DNA of 64,000 bases, from contig CAVWUA010000002.1 of the NCBI GenBank assembly GCA_963758025.1, positions 192,162-256,161 on the forward strand, written 5' to 3'. Positions within the stretch are counted from its first letter, which is position 1. Every line of letters starts with the position of its first letter. Positions 9,348 through 18,298 of this stretch are shown piece after piece. Source of the DNA: CAVWUA01 sp963758025 (lineage in GTDB: Bacteria > Planctomycetota > Planctomycetia > Isosphaerales > Isosphaeraceae). A model generated the notes under the pieces. It searched no databases. It worked only from the letters and a program-made list of their open reading frames with translations, and had not been told where the DNA came from. The translations under genes and the position numbers were made by a program.

Positions 9348-10614
9348 ATGCGTCAGGTCGTGATTCGCCGCGTTGTCGTGACCGGCATCGGCGTCGTCAG
9401 CCCCAATGGCCAGGACCGCGAGGCCTTCCGGATCGCGAACCGTGACGGTCGTAGCGGTATCCGTCGCATCGAAGAATTCGACACCTCGGCCTTGTGGAGC
9501 CGTGTCGCCGGCCTGATCCGTGACATTGACCTGACGCGAGCGATGGAGTCTCGCCAGCTCCGACACGTCAGCCGCATGGTGCCCCTGTCGATCCTGGCCG
9601 GACGGGAAGCTCTGGAGGATGCCGGCTTGCCCGCCGAGCAACTCGACGTGGCCACGCGCAGGGAGCTTGGCGTCCTGCTGGGAACCGGCGGCGGTGGCAT
9701 CTCCTTTGTCGAGGAGTTGTACGGCCACTATTACAGCGGTCAACCCGAGCGTGCCACGGCCCTGGCCGTCCCCGCGGGAACGCATGGGAATCTCGCGTCC
9801 GAACTCTCGATTCAGCTCGGCCTGAGAGGGCCCTCCCACGTTATCTCCACGGGTTGCACATCGAGCACCGACGCGATCGGCTATTCACTCCGCCGGATTC
9901 AGCATGGGGAAAGTTCTCTCATCCTGACCGGAGGGGCCGACGCCCCGATTGCCCCGGGTGTGCTGATGGGGTTCGACGTCATGGGGATTGTCTCCCGACG
10001 CTTCAACGACGAGCCGACCCGAGCGAGCCGTCCGTTCAGTCGGGATCGGGATGGATTTCGTCCTGGCCGAGGGGGCCTGGATGCTCGTCCTGGAAGAACG
10101 CGAACATGCCCTGGCGCAGGGCGCGAAAATCTATGGCGAGATTCTTGGATACGCCAGCACCTGCGATGCCTGGCATCGGGTCGCCATGTCCGTTGATCTG
10201 GAGGAACCGAGCCGAGCCATCCAGCTCGCCTTGCAGGATGCGGAGATGGCACCCGAACAGATCGACTACGTCAACCTTCATGGTACGGGGACTCAACTCA
10301 ACGACCGGGTGGAAACCGCGGTGGTCAAGCGGGCGTTAGGGCGTTTCGCGTCGCGAATTCCGATGTCAAGCACCAAGAGCATGATCGGCCATCCCCAGGG
10401 CGCCTGCGGCGCGGCGGGAGTCGTGGCTACGTTGCTGGCGATGGAGTCGGGGTTCTTGCCACCGACCATCAATTACGAGATTCCCGATCCCGAGTGCGAT
10501 CTGGACTATATCCCGAACATCGCGCGTCCGGCCGAGGCCCGCATCGCGCTCTGCAACTGCATGGGGTTCGGGTCCAAGAATTCCGCTCTGGTCCTGTCGG
10601 CAGCCTCGGAATGA
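9348..10614 (+). CDS. Beta-ketoacyl-ACP synthase, FabF-like (frameshifted)
   Basis: The protein begins RRVVVTGIGVVSPNG and carries the thiolase-fold KAS catalytic triad: Cys in STGCTSSTDAIGYSL, His in NLHGTGTQLND and His in KSMIGHPQGACGAAG, with GFGSKNSALVL near the end. It would condense malonyl-ACP with an acyl-ACP. The frame breaks at 10056-10058, where GGATTTCGTCCTGG should read GGATTCGTCCTGG; with one T removed the sequence runs DGFVLAEGAWMLVLEE without a gap. Full length is about 421 residues, normal for FabF. It heads a + strand gene series with a methyltransferase and an FAD reductase and no acyl carrier protein, so it could serve a specialised lipid pathway rather than housekeeping synthesis. 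Confidence 0.85.
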
Positions 10615-10804
10615 GCGATCACAACGCCAGAGGCCGAGCAATTTCGCGATCCGGGCGGATATTCCTCTTAAGCCCAACACGAAGACGGATTATACTGACG
10701 GCCGTCCCGGCCCGAACTCCGAACGTATGCGTGGCGCGACCGAACCAGTGCCATACCGCGAAGCGATGTTCGACCTCGTCTTCGAACACGAGGTTTCTCC
10801 TGAT

Positions 10805-11659
10805 ATGACGAACACCTATGTCGTCCGCTATGGCCAGATGAGGTTCCTCGGAGAATTCCGAGGGCTCGATGGTCAGGATCACGAGCGCGGACAACGCGTG
10901 GTGATTCATAGCGATCGTGGCGTCGAGATGGGCGAGGTGCTCTGTCCGGCCACGGACCGCACCGCCCTGTTTCTCGAAAATCCATTCCGGGGAGAGATCC
11001 TCCGGGTGGCCACGGCTGAAGACCTGGCATCGGAGGCCCGGTTACCCGAGCGACAGCGGGTGGGATTCACCACCTGTCGCGAATTCATCGGGCGCCGACG
11101 GCTTCAGATGGATCTGGTTGATGTGGAGGTGATCTTCGGCAGTGAACGGATGGTCTTCTATTATCTGGCCGAGAAGCGGGTGGATTTTCGCGAGCTGGTC
11201 AAGGATCTGGCGCGGACCTTCCAGACCCGGATCGAGATGCGCCAGATCGGCGTGCGCGATGAAGCCAAGCTCCTGGCCGACTATGGAGACTGCGGAAAGC
11301 CCGTCTGTTGCAACACCCATCTTTCGCGTATGCCACCGGTGTCGATGCGCATGGCGAAGATCCAAAAGACGACGCTCGATCCCTCGAAAATTTCCGGACG
11401 TTGTGGTAGGCTCAAATGCTGCCTACGGTATGAGTTCGATACCTACCGCGCCTTTGAGCGAGAGCTACCGGCCGTCGGCTCGAAGGTGGTAACCTCTCGT
11501 GGACAGGGCCGGGTATTCGCTCTGGAAGTCCTCGCCCGCAAGCTGGTCGTGGAATTCGACGACCGGCGCCGGATCGTCATCGGTCCCGATGAAATCCTCG
11601 GCGTTGAAAAGTCGAAGTCCCGTAATGCTGACGAGAACGATGACAGCGGCGAACACTGA
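10805..11659 (+). CDS. PSP1-domain protein, RicT/YaaT-like
   Basis: The core YVVRYGQMRFLGEFRG, GVEMGEVLC and VDFRELVKDLARTFQTRIEMRQIG followed by the cysteine clusters DCGKPVCCNTHL and SGRCGRLKCCLRYE is diagnostic of the PSP1/RicT family. In Bacillus RicT works with RicA and RicF in an Fe-S cluster complex affecting RNase Y; such partners are not visible here. ATG 10805 has GAGG eleven bases upstream; in-frame ATGs at 10766 and 10727 are alternatives that only add a non-conserved leader. The C-terminal tail (residues about 235-284) is a beta domain followed by an acidic end. Confidence 0.85.
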   Translation: MTNTYVVRYGQMRFLGEFRGLDGQDHERGQRVVIHSDRGVEMGEVLCPATDRTALFLENPFRGEILRVATAEDLASEARLPERQRVGFTTCREFIGRRRLQMDLVDVEVIFGSERMVFYYLAEKRVDFRELVKDLARTFQTRIEMRQIGVRDEAKLLADYGDCGKPVCCNTHLSRMPPVSMRMAKIQKTTLDPSKISGRCGRLKCCLRYEFDTYRAFERELPAVGSKVVTSRGQGRVFALEVLARKLVVEFDDRRRIVIGPDEILGVEKSKSRNADENDDSGEH

Positions 11660-11696
11660 CCGTTCGCCTCCTCCTGAGCTATGAGGACAAGACCTC

Positions 11697-12116
11697 ATGA
11701 GCCTTCGCGATGAACTGGCGGGGGTGCTGGCGCGAGACCCCCGATACACGGTCCATGCTTACGCTTTCGTCTTCGAATCGCTCGAATTCACCAAGACCCT
11801 GAAGAAGAAAGCACGGACCCGGGCACGCGCTCGGCGCGGCAGGCCCCCAGCCGTTTCCAATCACGTCACTGGACGGGAACTCTGCGAAGGAGCGCGGGAT
11901 CTCGCGCTCCGCCATTATGGTCTCCTGTCAATGACCGTACTCAGCCTCTGGGGCATCCACTCCACGGCGGACATCGGTAATATCGTTTACAATCTCATCG
12001 AGTCGGGCGACCTGGAGAAGACCTCCAGCGATTCCCGGGCTGATTTTGACAGCGTCTTTGATTTCGAGACGGCGTTCCGGCGTGACTACCACATGACGCT
12101 CGATGATGTTGCCTGA
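11697..12116 (+). CDS. Minf_1886 family protein
   Basis: A 139-residue protein that I recognise as the Minf_1886 family common in Planctomycetes and Verrucomicrobia: RYTVHAYAFVFESLEFT near the start, a basic insert (KKKARTRARARRGRPP), then HVTGRELCEGARDLALRHYG and LSLWGIHSTADIGNIVYNLIESGDLEKT. The biochemical role is unknown. It lies 37 bp downstream of the PSP1 gene, a neighbourhood consistent with co-transcription. Confidence 0.8.
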   Translation: MSLRDELAGVLARDPRYTVHAYAFVFESLEFTKTLKKKARTRARARRGRPPAVSNHVTGRELCEGARDLALRHYGLLSMTVLSLWGIHSTADIGNIVYNLIESGDLEKTSSDSRADFDSVFDFETAFRRDYHMTLDDVA

Positions 12117-12141
12117 GATCCCATTCGTGAAGGCTCTCTTG

Positions 12142-12288
12142 ATGGATGTTCACCGCTCGCGGTTTCTGGCAATCCTGGCGCTCTTCGCGGTCTGGGTTGC
12201 CACCCTGGGAGTGATGGTTCTCTTTGCCAGCCGCAACCCTCCCAAGATCTCGGCTTCACCCAAAACACCCATCCGAGCCGATCACTGA
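12142..12288 (+). CDS. Small single-pass membrane protein
   Basis: A 48-residue product with one hydrophobic segment (RFLAILALFAVWVATLGVMVLF) after a short basic start and followed by a Pro/Ser/Lys tail. ATG 12142 is preferred because GAAGG stands eight bases upstream; an in-frame ATG at 12103 would overlap the previous gene. Its stop TGA overlaps the ATG of the next gene by one base (TGATG), indicating translational coupling. No family recognised. Confidence 0.55.
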   Translation: MDVHRSRFLAILALFAVWVATLGVMVLFASRNPPKISASPKTPIRADH

Positions 12289-13028
12289 TGGGATGGTCGC
12301 TGACTCCCGATCGTCGTAACGAGCCTGAACTGATGGATTCTCCGGGGCTACCGGAGCATGAGGTTGCCGACGCTTACCGGGTCCTTCAGCGAGTCAATCG
12401 CCAGTTCTTTGGTCAGAGGCGGAGTGCCCGAAACGAGCTGGATCACTTCCTGAAAGAGGATCACCCGGGCGACTCCATTACCTTGCTGGACGTCGGATCG
12501 GGTTCGGGCGATCTACCGATCGACCTTCAGCGGCGGATGGAACGGCGAGGCTTCACCCCGATGACTCTGGCGCTCGATCGCGACCCCACAGCCCTCGCCC
12601 TGGCCGCTCGGGACGGAATCGCCCACGCCCTTCGGGGGGACGCGCTGCGTCTGCCCCTGGCTGACCGCTCCATCGATCTTGTGATGGCGGCCAAGTTCGC
12701 CCACCACTTCAGTGGGAATGCACTGGCGAGGCTTCTGGCCGAGATGACCCGTGTGGCACGCCGGCGCGTGCTCGTACTCGATATCCGCCGACACTGGCTG
12801 GCCTACTGGGGGTTTGTCACCTGGAGCCGGCTCTTCACTCGCAACCGTCTGGTTCGATATGACGGTCCCCTCTCCGTCCTCCGGGGCTTCACCCGCGAGG
12901 AACTCCTCTCTCTCGTCACTCCCTGGAACGAATTTTCCTGGATCGTCCGTCCCTACGCAGGTTTCCAGCTCGCGCTGGTCGGTTCCCGCAAAACAACCGC
13001 GCCGGCTCCAGAACGATCCGGGACTTGA
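12288..13028 (+). CDS. Class I SAM-dependent methyltransferase
   Basis: A 246-residue protein with SAM-binding motif I LLDVGSGSGDLPIDL (about residues 66-80), an acidic strand-2 end (LALDRDPTALALA), GDALRLPLADRSIDLV as motif II/III and AKFAHHFSGNALARLLAEMTRVARR as the following helix. The pattern resembles methyltransferases acting on small lipid or quinone-like substrates. Start is coupled to the upstream membrane peptide. With the downstream FAD reductase and upstream KAS it may form a lipid-tailoring set; the substrate is not deducible. Confidence 0.8.
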   Translation: MGWSLTPDRRNEPELMDSPGLPEHEVADAYRVLQRVNRQFFGQRRSARNELDHFLKEDHPGDSITLLDVGSGSGDLPIDLQRRMERRGFTPMTLALDRDPTALALAARDGIAHALRGDALRLPLADRSIDLVMAAKFAHHFSGNALARLLAEMTRVARRRVLVLDIRRHWLAYWGFVTWSRLFTRNRLVRYDGPLSVLRGFTREELLSLVTPWNEFSWIVRPYAGFQLALVGSRKTTAPAPERSGT

Positions 13029-13143
13029 TCTCTCATCATCCCTCTTCCCCCCTTGCTCTCTCAAATCCCGGTGGATACACCAGTAATGGTGTGGATCTCC
13101 CTCCCGATTCGTGATTCCCTTCGTTAGAGAACGTCGCGTCTCC

Positions 13144-14337
13144 ATGTCATCACCCGATCTTTCTCGGCCCTTTGATGTTGCGATTTCCGGGGCCGGGCTG
13201 GCGGGGGCGACGCTGGCCTGGCACCTGGCACGTTCCGGAGCTCGGGTGGCCTTGCTGGATGCGACGAGTTTTCCTCGTGACAAGCTCTGCGGCGAGTTCC
13301 TCAGCCCTGAGTGCTGGGGCGTTCTGGACCGCCTGGGTCTTGCCGATGTGGTCTCCAGTTCAGACTTTCAGGCAATCCGGCGCATCCGGCTCTCGACGCC
13401 CCGGGGCCGGGTGCTGGAAGCCGAGGTTGTTGGAAGTGATGGATTGCCGGGCATCGGCCTGAGCCGCTCATTCCTCGACGACCGACTGGTTCAGCATGCG
13501 CGGGGGGTCGGCGTCGATGTTTTCGAACAATCGCGGGTCGCCGGACCGATTATCAAAAGTGGTCGCGTGGTTGGATTGGCCGCTCGACATGCGGCACAAG
13601 GCCCCTTCGAGGTACACGCAACGGTCGTCGTCGCGGCCGATGGCCGGCACTCGGCGCTCGTGAGGCACACCGGGACCACGCGAGGCGGAAGCGTCTTGCG
13701 TCCTCGCCTCTTCGGCATGAAACGTCACCTGATCGTTTCCGATCCGCAGGCCGCTGAGCCTCCCGGAACCATCGGCCTGCATCTGGTCAGAGGCGGTTAT
13801 GTCGGGACGTGTCGCATCGAGCAAGGGCGAACGAACCTCTGTGCCCTGTTGCCCGAGGCCTCCGTGCGCCAGCATCGCGGGAACATGGACCGCCTGGCCG
13901 AGCAAGACTTTCTCCGCAATCCCGTCCTTGCTCACCTCTGGAACGCCAGCCGACCCGAGGGGGAATGGAAAACCATCGCTGGCGTCCGGGTCGAATCCTC
14001 CTCACCCAGGTTTCCCGGCATCTTCTACGTCGGAGACGGACAAGGGACGGTCGATCCGCTGGGCGGCCAGGGCATGACAATGGCCATGCTCGGCGCCGAA
14101 CTACTCGCCCCATTCGTGCTGGAGGCCCTGCGCGGGGAGGGAGCCTCGACAGCGCTTCAAGCCCGTTACCGGGCCTCCTGGCGACAACGCTTCCGGCGCC
14201 GGATCCGGCTCTGCCGACTATTCCATCACGCCCTCAATCATCCTTCCCTGATCGACCTGCTCTCCACCTCTCGGACGTTCGCTCCACGCATCCTCACCCA
14301 CTGTTACACCCGGACCCGCGACGTGGCTCACGCGTAG
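13144..14337 (+). CDS. FAD-dependent oxidoreductase, geranylgeranyl-reductase-like
   Basis: A 397-residue flavoprotein. The dinucleotide-binding motif DVAISGAGLAGATLAW lies at residues 11-26, followed by FPRDKLCGEFLSPE, typical of the geranylgeranyl reductase/digeranylgeranylglycerophospholipid reductase branch, and by the second FAD motif GIFYVGDGQGTVDPLGGQGMTMAM. ATG 13144 is used; an upstream in-frame GTG at 13111 adds a non-conserved leader. Members reduce or hydroxylate polyketide or isoprenoid double bonds. Its stop overlaps the convergent hflX stop by 10 bp. Confidence 0.8.
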   Translation: MSSPDLSRPFDVAISGAGLAGATLAWHLARSGARVALLDATSFPRDKLCGEFLSPECWGVLDRLGLADVVSSSDFQAIRRIRLSTPRGRVLEAEVVGSDGLPGIGLSRSFLDDRLVQHARGVGVDVFEQSRVAGPIIKSGRVVGLAARHAAQGPFEVHATVVVAADGRHSALVRHTGTTRGGSVLRPRLFGMKRHLIVSDPQAAEPPGTIGLHLVRGGYVGTCRIEQGRTNLCALLPEASVRQHRGNMDRLAEQDFLRNPVLAHLWNASRPEGEWKTIAGVRVESSSPRFPGIFYVGDGQGTVDPLGGQGMTMAMLGAELLAPFVLEALRGEGASTALQARYRASWRQRFRRRIRLCRLFHHALNHPSLIDLLSTSRTFAPRILTHCYTRTRDVAHA

Positions 14338-15629
14338 AGCCGCTGACCGTTCGTGCGCACCTCGGCTCCGTTCTCGTTCAAGAAGTCGAGACATCGGCGA
14401 GGGATACGGCACTGAAGCAGCACCTTGTCCTGGTCGTATGTCCGATCGCGGATCTGGGCATGCTTGGCCAGATAGGCCAGGACACGACCATTCTCGACAC
14501 CCGTTTCCACTTCCGCTTCGAGGGCGCGTTCGCTCAGGATCTCGCGCACGGCCTGTTCCAGACGATCAAGTCCCTGACCGTTCGCCGCGCTGATGGCGAT
14601 CGACTCGTCGTGATGAGCCTTGAGCACGTCCAGGAACGAGCGGTCGGGGACGCGGTCCACCTTGTTCAGAACGAGCAAGGTCGGGTGGTCCGTCAGACCC
14701 AGCTCATCGAGCACCGCCTTGACCGCCTGGATCTGCGACTCGGCTTCCGAACTCGACGCATCGACCACGTGCAGCAAGAGGTCGGCCTGCCGGGCCTCCT
14801 CCAGAGTCGCCTTGAACGACGCGACCAGCGCGTGCGGCAGGTTGCGGATGAACCCGACGGTGTCCGAAAGGAGGACGTGCCCCCCCCCGTGGAATTGCCA
14901 GCGACGGGTCCTCGTGTCGAGGGTCGCGAATAGCTTATCCTCGACAAACACATCCGCACCGGTCAGGGCATTCATCAAGGTGCTCTTGCCGGCGTTGGTG
15001 TAGCCGACGAGCGAAACGGTGGGCAAGTCGCCCCGGCCGGCGACCTCACGCTCCTTGCGCGCCTGGACCTTCGACAACTTCGCCTTGAGGTCCTGGATGC
15101 GGTGGGTGACAAGCCGGCGGTCCTCTTCGAGCTGCTTTTCACCAGGACCGCGGAACCCGATGCCACCCTTGTACCGCGACAGGTGGGTCCACATCCGCTT
15201 GAGTCTCGGTAGCGCGTATTCCAGTTGCGCCAGCTCGACCTGCAAGTGGGCTTCGTGCGTACGGGCACGGGTGGCGAAGATGTCGAGGATGACCTCGGTG
15301 CGGTCGATGACCTTGACGCCCAGAGCCTTCTCCAGGTTGCGCGTCTGAGCTGGTCCCAGGTCATTATCGAAGACGACCAGATCGGCTTCGTGAGCCTCGA
15401 CCAGTTCTTTGAGTTCCTCGACCTTTCCTGCCCCGATGTAGGTCGCGATGTCGGTCTGAGATCGCTTCTGGAGCAGGCTTCCGACCACCACCAGCCCCGC
15501 CGTCTTGGCCAGGCCCCGGATCTCGTCCAGAGGATCGTCCGGGTTGTACTGGCCATCCGGCAGCAGAACCCCGACAAGAATGGTTTTCTCGCGACGATCC
15601 CGACGTTCGGTCAGTTTGAGTTCGGTCAA
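14328..15629 (-). CDS. hflX: GTPase HflX
   Basis: A 433-residue protein with the full HflX layout: N-terminal domain with SLLQKRSQTDIATYIGAGKVEELKEL, the DNDLGPAQTRNLEKALGVKVIDRTEVILDIFATRARTHEA region split here for brevity, the glycine-rich GGIGFRGPGEKQLEEDRR linker, then the G domain (G1 GYTNAGKST, G3 DTVGFIRNLPH, G4 NKVD). HflX binds the 50S subunit and rescues stalled or heat-damaged ribosomes. Full length, no frame break. Convergent with the FAD reductase gene. Confidence 0.95.
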   Translation of the reverse strand: MTELKLTERRDRREKTILVGVLLPDGQYNPDDPLDEIRGLAKTAGLVVVGSLLQKRSQTDIATYIGAGKVEELKELVEAHEADLVVFDNDLGPAQTRNLEKALGVKVIDRTEVILDIFATRARTHEAHLQVELAQLEYALPRLKRMWTHLSRYKGGIGFRGPGEKQLEEDRRLVTHRIQDLKAKLSKVQARKEREVAGRGDLPTVSLVGYTNAGKSTLMNALTGADVFVEDKLFATLDTRTRRWQFHGGGHVLLSDTVGFIRNLPHALVASFKATLEEARQADLLLHVVDASSSEAESQIQAVKAVLDELGLTDHPTLLVLNKVDRVPDRSFLDVLKAHHDESIAISAANGQGLDRLEQAVREILSERALEAEVETGVENGRVLAYLAKHAQIRDRTYDQDKVLLQCRIPRRCLDFLNENGAEVRTNGQRLYA

Positions 15630-15794
15630 AGTGGGAGATGCCTCTCGGATTGGGAAATGAGAAAGGCCGGAAAGACCACGCGAATTTTAGGAGGCGTGTA
15701 CCGGCGACGTCAACGGCCTTGTGGACTGGAGGACACTGCGGGTCACCTCTTGGTTCGTCCTCCCCGGACCCCTTGTTCGACGAAAAACCCGGAT

Positions 15795-16701
15795 TCAACC
15801 CTTCGCCAGCACTTTCCTCGGCGCCACGAGGCCCGTCTCCGGCTGGGCCTCCGCCAGAGCGACCAATTCTCCATCCGGCCCGAATAACACCACCTCACCC
15901 TCGGTCGCCGGCTCACCGCTGAGCCGCGACGCCTCCAGCGCCTTCCCCCGCAAAACCATGCGAACCTGGGCCGCATCGAGCCGCAATCGCGGCAAGTCAT
16001 TCACGGCCAGAGACATCGGCAATAGATGGTCGGCGAGTGATTCGATCGTGAACGTTCGGGGATCGAGAGCCTCCTCGATCCGAAACGAGCCGATCCGGGT
16101 CCGCTCCAGCACCTCAACGAGGGCGCCGCAGCCGAGCGCCTCGCCCACATCCCGGGCAATCGAACGGATGTAGGTCCCGCCCTCACAGGCGATTTCCAGC
16201 TCTAGCCGGGGCCATTGATACGCGCAGGTCGATCCGCTCGATAACGACCGGCCGCGCATCCAGAGCCACGTTCTGGCCCCGTCTCGCCAGGTCGTAGGCC
16301 CGTTTGCCGCCAACCTTCAGGGCGGAATATTGCGGCGGAACTTGCTGGATCGTCCCGACTTGCGTTGCCAGGACCGCTCGGATATCGGCCTCGGAGGGTT
16401 GATGCGCATCGGGCGTCTCGACAACCTGTCCGTCCGCGTCGAGCGTGTCGCTGCGCAGCGCCAGGCGGACGACCGTGCGGTACACCTTCCCTTGCCGCTG
16501 CACGTATTCAATCAAACGGGTCGCCGCGCCGACGCAGACGACCAGCACCCCCGACGCCAGCGGGTCGAGCGTCCCGGCATGGCCGACCTTCACCCGTCGC
16601 AAGGGGCGAGCGATCAGATCCACCACCGCTCTCGACGTCATGCCGGTCGGCTTGTTGAGGTTCAGAATGCCACTCTGAATACCGGTCGCAGGTTGATTCA
16701 T
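15795..16701 (-). CDS. truB: tRNA pseudouridine synthase B (frameshifted)
   Basis: The N-terminal frame (16701 to about 16220) has GILNLNKPTGMTSRAVVD and KVGHAGTLDPLASGVLVVCVGAATRL, with the catalytic Asp in GTLDPLASG, and QVPPQYSALKVGGKRAYDLARRG. The C-terminal frame (about 16215 to 15795) continues with QWPRLELEIACEGGTYIRSIARDVG and a PUA-like end. One extra base near 16215-16220 separates them. TruB makes pseudouridine 55 in tRNA and is conserved, so an assembly error is more likely than loss. Full length is about 302 residues, as expected. Confidence 0.9.
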
Positions 16702-16789
16702 CAGCTTGCTGGATCAGGTCCATCGACAAAGAGGCTCGGAGGGCATGACGATCACGCCGATCCTTTGTTTCAAATTGAGGTTGCGCGCA

Positions 16790-17266
16790 TCAGGATGGAT
16801 TCGATACCGCCCGCTCGATCGCCGATTTCAGGGCCTGAAGCGCGGCGTCATCGACCATGTTGTGATCGTCACCAACGGCCTTCAGGGCCGATTCCGGCAG
16901 ACCGCTGGCGGCCACCAGCGCGATGCTATCGGCGAACGGAATGACCCGGTCGTCCCGACTATGCAGGATGACGGTCCGCTTGCCGACGGTCGTCGCGTCG
17001 CCCCACTTCCTCCAGGCCGGAGCGATCAGCACGACGGGCACCGCGCCGGTGTCGAGATCCATCGCCACGGCCCCGCCGCGGCTGGAGCCAACCACCACGT
17101 CTGGCCTCTCGCGTTCGAAGGTTTCGCGGGCGGTGCGCAGGGCCTCGTCGAAATCGGCGTTATCCAGGGCCGGATTGATCACCGTGAATCCTTGCGACGT
17201 CAGCCAGGTCGGCTTGACACCCCCCGGCTGTGAGCCGAGGCCGTGCAGATACAGGACGGTCGCCAC
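16790..17266 (-). CDS. Small alpha/beta hydrolase (YqiA/YcfP-like)
   Basis: About 158 residues from a GTG at 17266, which has a strong GGGAGGAAGG ribosome-binding site just upstream. The sequence VLYLHGLGSQPGGVKPTW, the nucleophile elbow VVGSSRGGAVAM, the acid in ILHSRDDRVIPF and the His in VGDDHNMVDD make a complete Ser-Asp-His triad. The upstream ATPase frame runs into this gene without a stop, so the two are either separate genes with a lost stop, or a natural fusion. Small hydrolases of this type are usually esterases with unknown substrate. Confidence 0.75.
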   Translation of the reverse strand: MATVLYLHGLGSQPGGVKPTWLTSQGFTVINPALDNADFDEALRTARETFERERPDVVVGSSRGGAVAMDLDTGAVPVVLIAPAWRKWGDATTVGKRTVILHSRDDRVIPFADSIALVAASGLPESALKAVGDDHNMVDDAALQALKSAIERAVSNPS

Positions 17267-17876
17267 GAGCCTTCCTCCCCGTCGCTCTTGTCGATCGTAC
17301 AGGTCGAAGAATGCCTCACGCAGGTTGCCCCCGTGAGCGGCCAGTGCCTCGCGAACGTCCGATTCCCACACGAGGCGATCCGGGCCGTTGCCCGTAAGAT
17401 GGTCCACCAGCACAAGGGCCTGTTCCGACGTGACGGATGTGCGACACAATACCGATATCTTTCTGGGCGGGCGGTGCGAGGTCACCAATAACCCCAGCCT
17501 CCAGAACCGGCTCGCCCAGTGCAAGGCGAATCGCCCGGCAAATCCGAGCTGCTCGTAGCCATCCACCACCACGACGGCGGGAATTCCCGCCGGTCCCACG
17601 TCCCTGATCCGCCTCCAGACCGGACGCGACAACCCGCGCGTCCCGTCGTGCAGAGTCGCGACGACCGTCTCCTTCCCCTCCTCCCGCAGCGCGGGCAAGA
17701 GCGTTGCCAGCAACGTGGATTTGCCCGTGCCATGCTCTCCGACAATCGCCCCTCGCCAGCCCGCGCCGGAGCCGGTCGAGAAGCGTCGTCAACGACTCCC
17801 CTTCCCGAAACTGATACGGCAAGGTCCCCGGCCGCACGTACCGCGTGGCGAACGGGTTGCGCCGACAGCGGCTCAA
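17267..17876 (-). CDS. P-loop ATPase (frameshifted)
   Basis: The gene starts at TTG 17876, overlapping the preceding stop (TTGA). The first about 38 residues (NPFATRYVRPGTLPYQF) are followed by a frame break near 17760-17762, where an extra G in CGCGGGCTGG hides the P-loop. Restored, it reads IVGEHGTGKSTLLATLLP, then VVVVDGYEQL (Walker B-like) and LLVTSHRP (sensor-like). Length is about 200 residues. It resembles small NTPases seen in planctomycetes next to membrane proteins. The role is unknown. It forms an overlapping operon with the arrestin-like and DUF3592 genes. Confidence 0.65.
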
Positions 17877-18298
17877 GGCGGAAGCTCCTCCTCGACCGTC
17901 TCCTTGAGTTTAACGGGCGTGACCTGCCCGAGCCGGAAGAGTGCCTCACCCATCTGGGCACGTCCCCACTGAAATTCCGCACGCACCCGCGCATACCAGC
18001 GGATCTTGACCAGGAACCCTTCATAGCTCAAGGGGCTAGATGGAAGCGTTACCGCGAACGGCTGCCAGGCGTCGGCCAGGTCGAGCGACTCCCCTTTCTC
18101 GGCCTCCCGGTGCTCGACGTGGTGCACGCCCAGGTCCTCATCCCCTTTGCCCTCGGTATCCCATAGAACGCCCAGCTCGACCATCGTGATCCGGCGGCCC
18201 GCCGGGTTGATCCGGTAGCGGCCCACCAGCACGTCGCCAGGCAGGTATGGGTCGTTGGGGTCGTCGAGCACGACCTCCACGTTCGGCGTCTCGCTCAA
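17873..18298 (-). CDS. Arrestin-like beta-sandwich protein, hypothetical
   Basis: A 141-residue protein without signal peptide. The alternating beta pattern (YLPGDVLVGRYRINP, ITMVELGVLWDTEGKGDEDLGVHHVEHR, FAVTLPSSPLSYEGFLVKIRWYARVRAEF) resembles the arrestin-like fold found in Spo0M and related proteins. It overlaps the upstream DUF3592 gene by 4 bp (18295-18298) and the downstream ATPase start, so the three are translated as a unit. No catalytic motif is visible; an adaptor role is only a guess. Confidence 0.6.
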   Translation of the reverse strand: MSETPNVEVVLDDPNDPYLPGDVLVGRYRINPAGRRITMVELGVLWDTEGKGDEDLGVHHVEHREAEKGESLDLADAWQPFAVTLPSSPLSYEGFLVKIRWYARVRAEFQWGRAQMGEALFRLGQVTPVKLKETVEEELPP

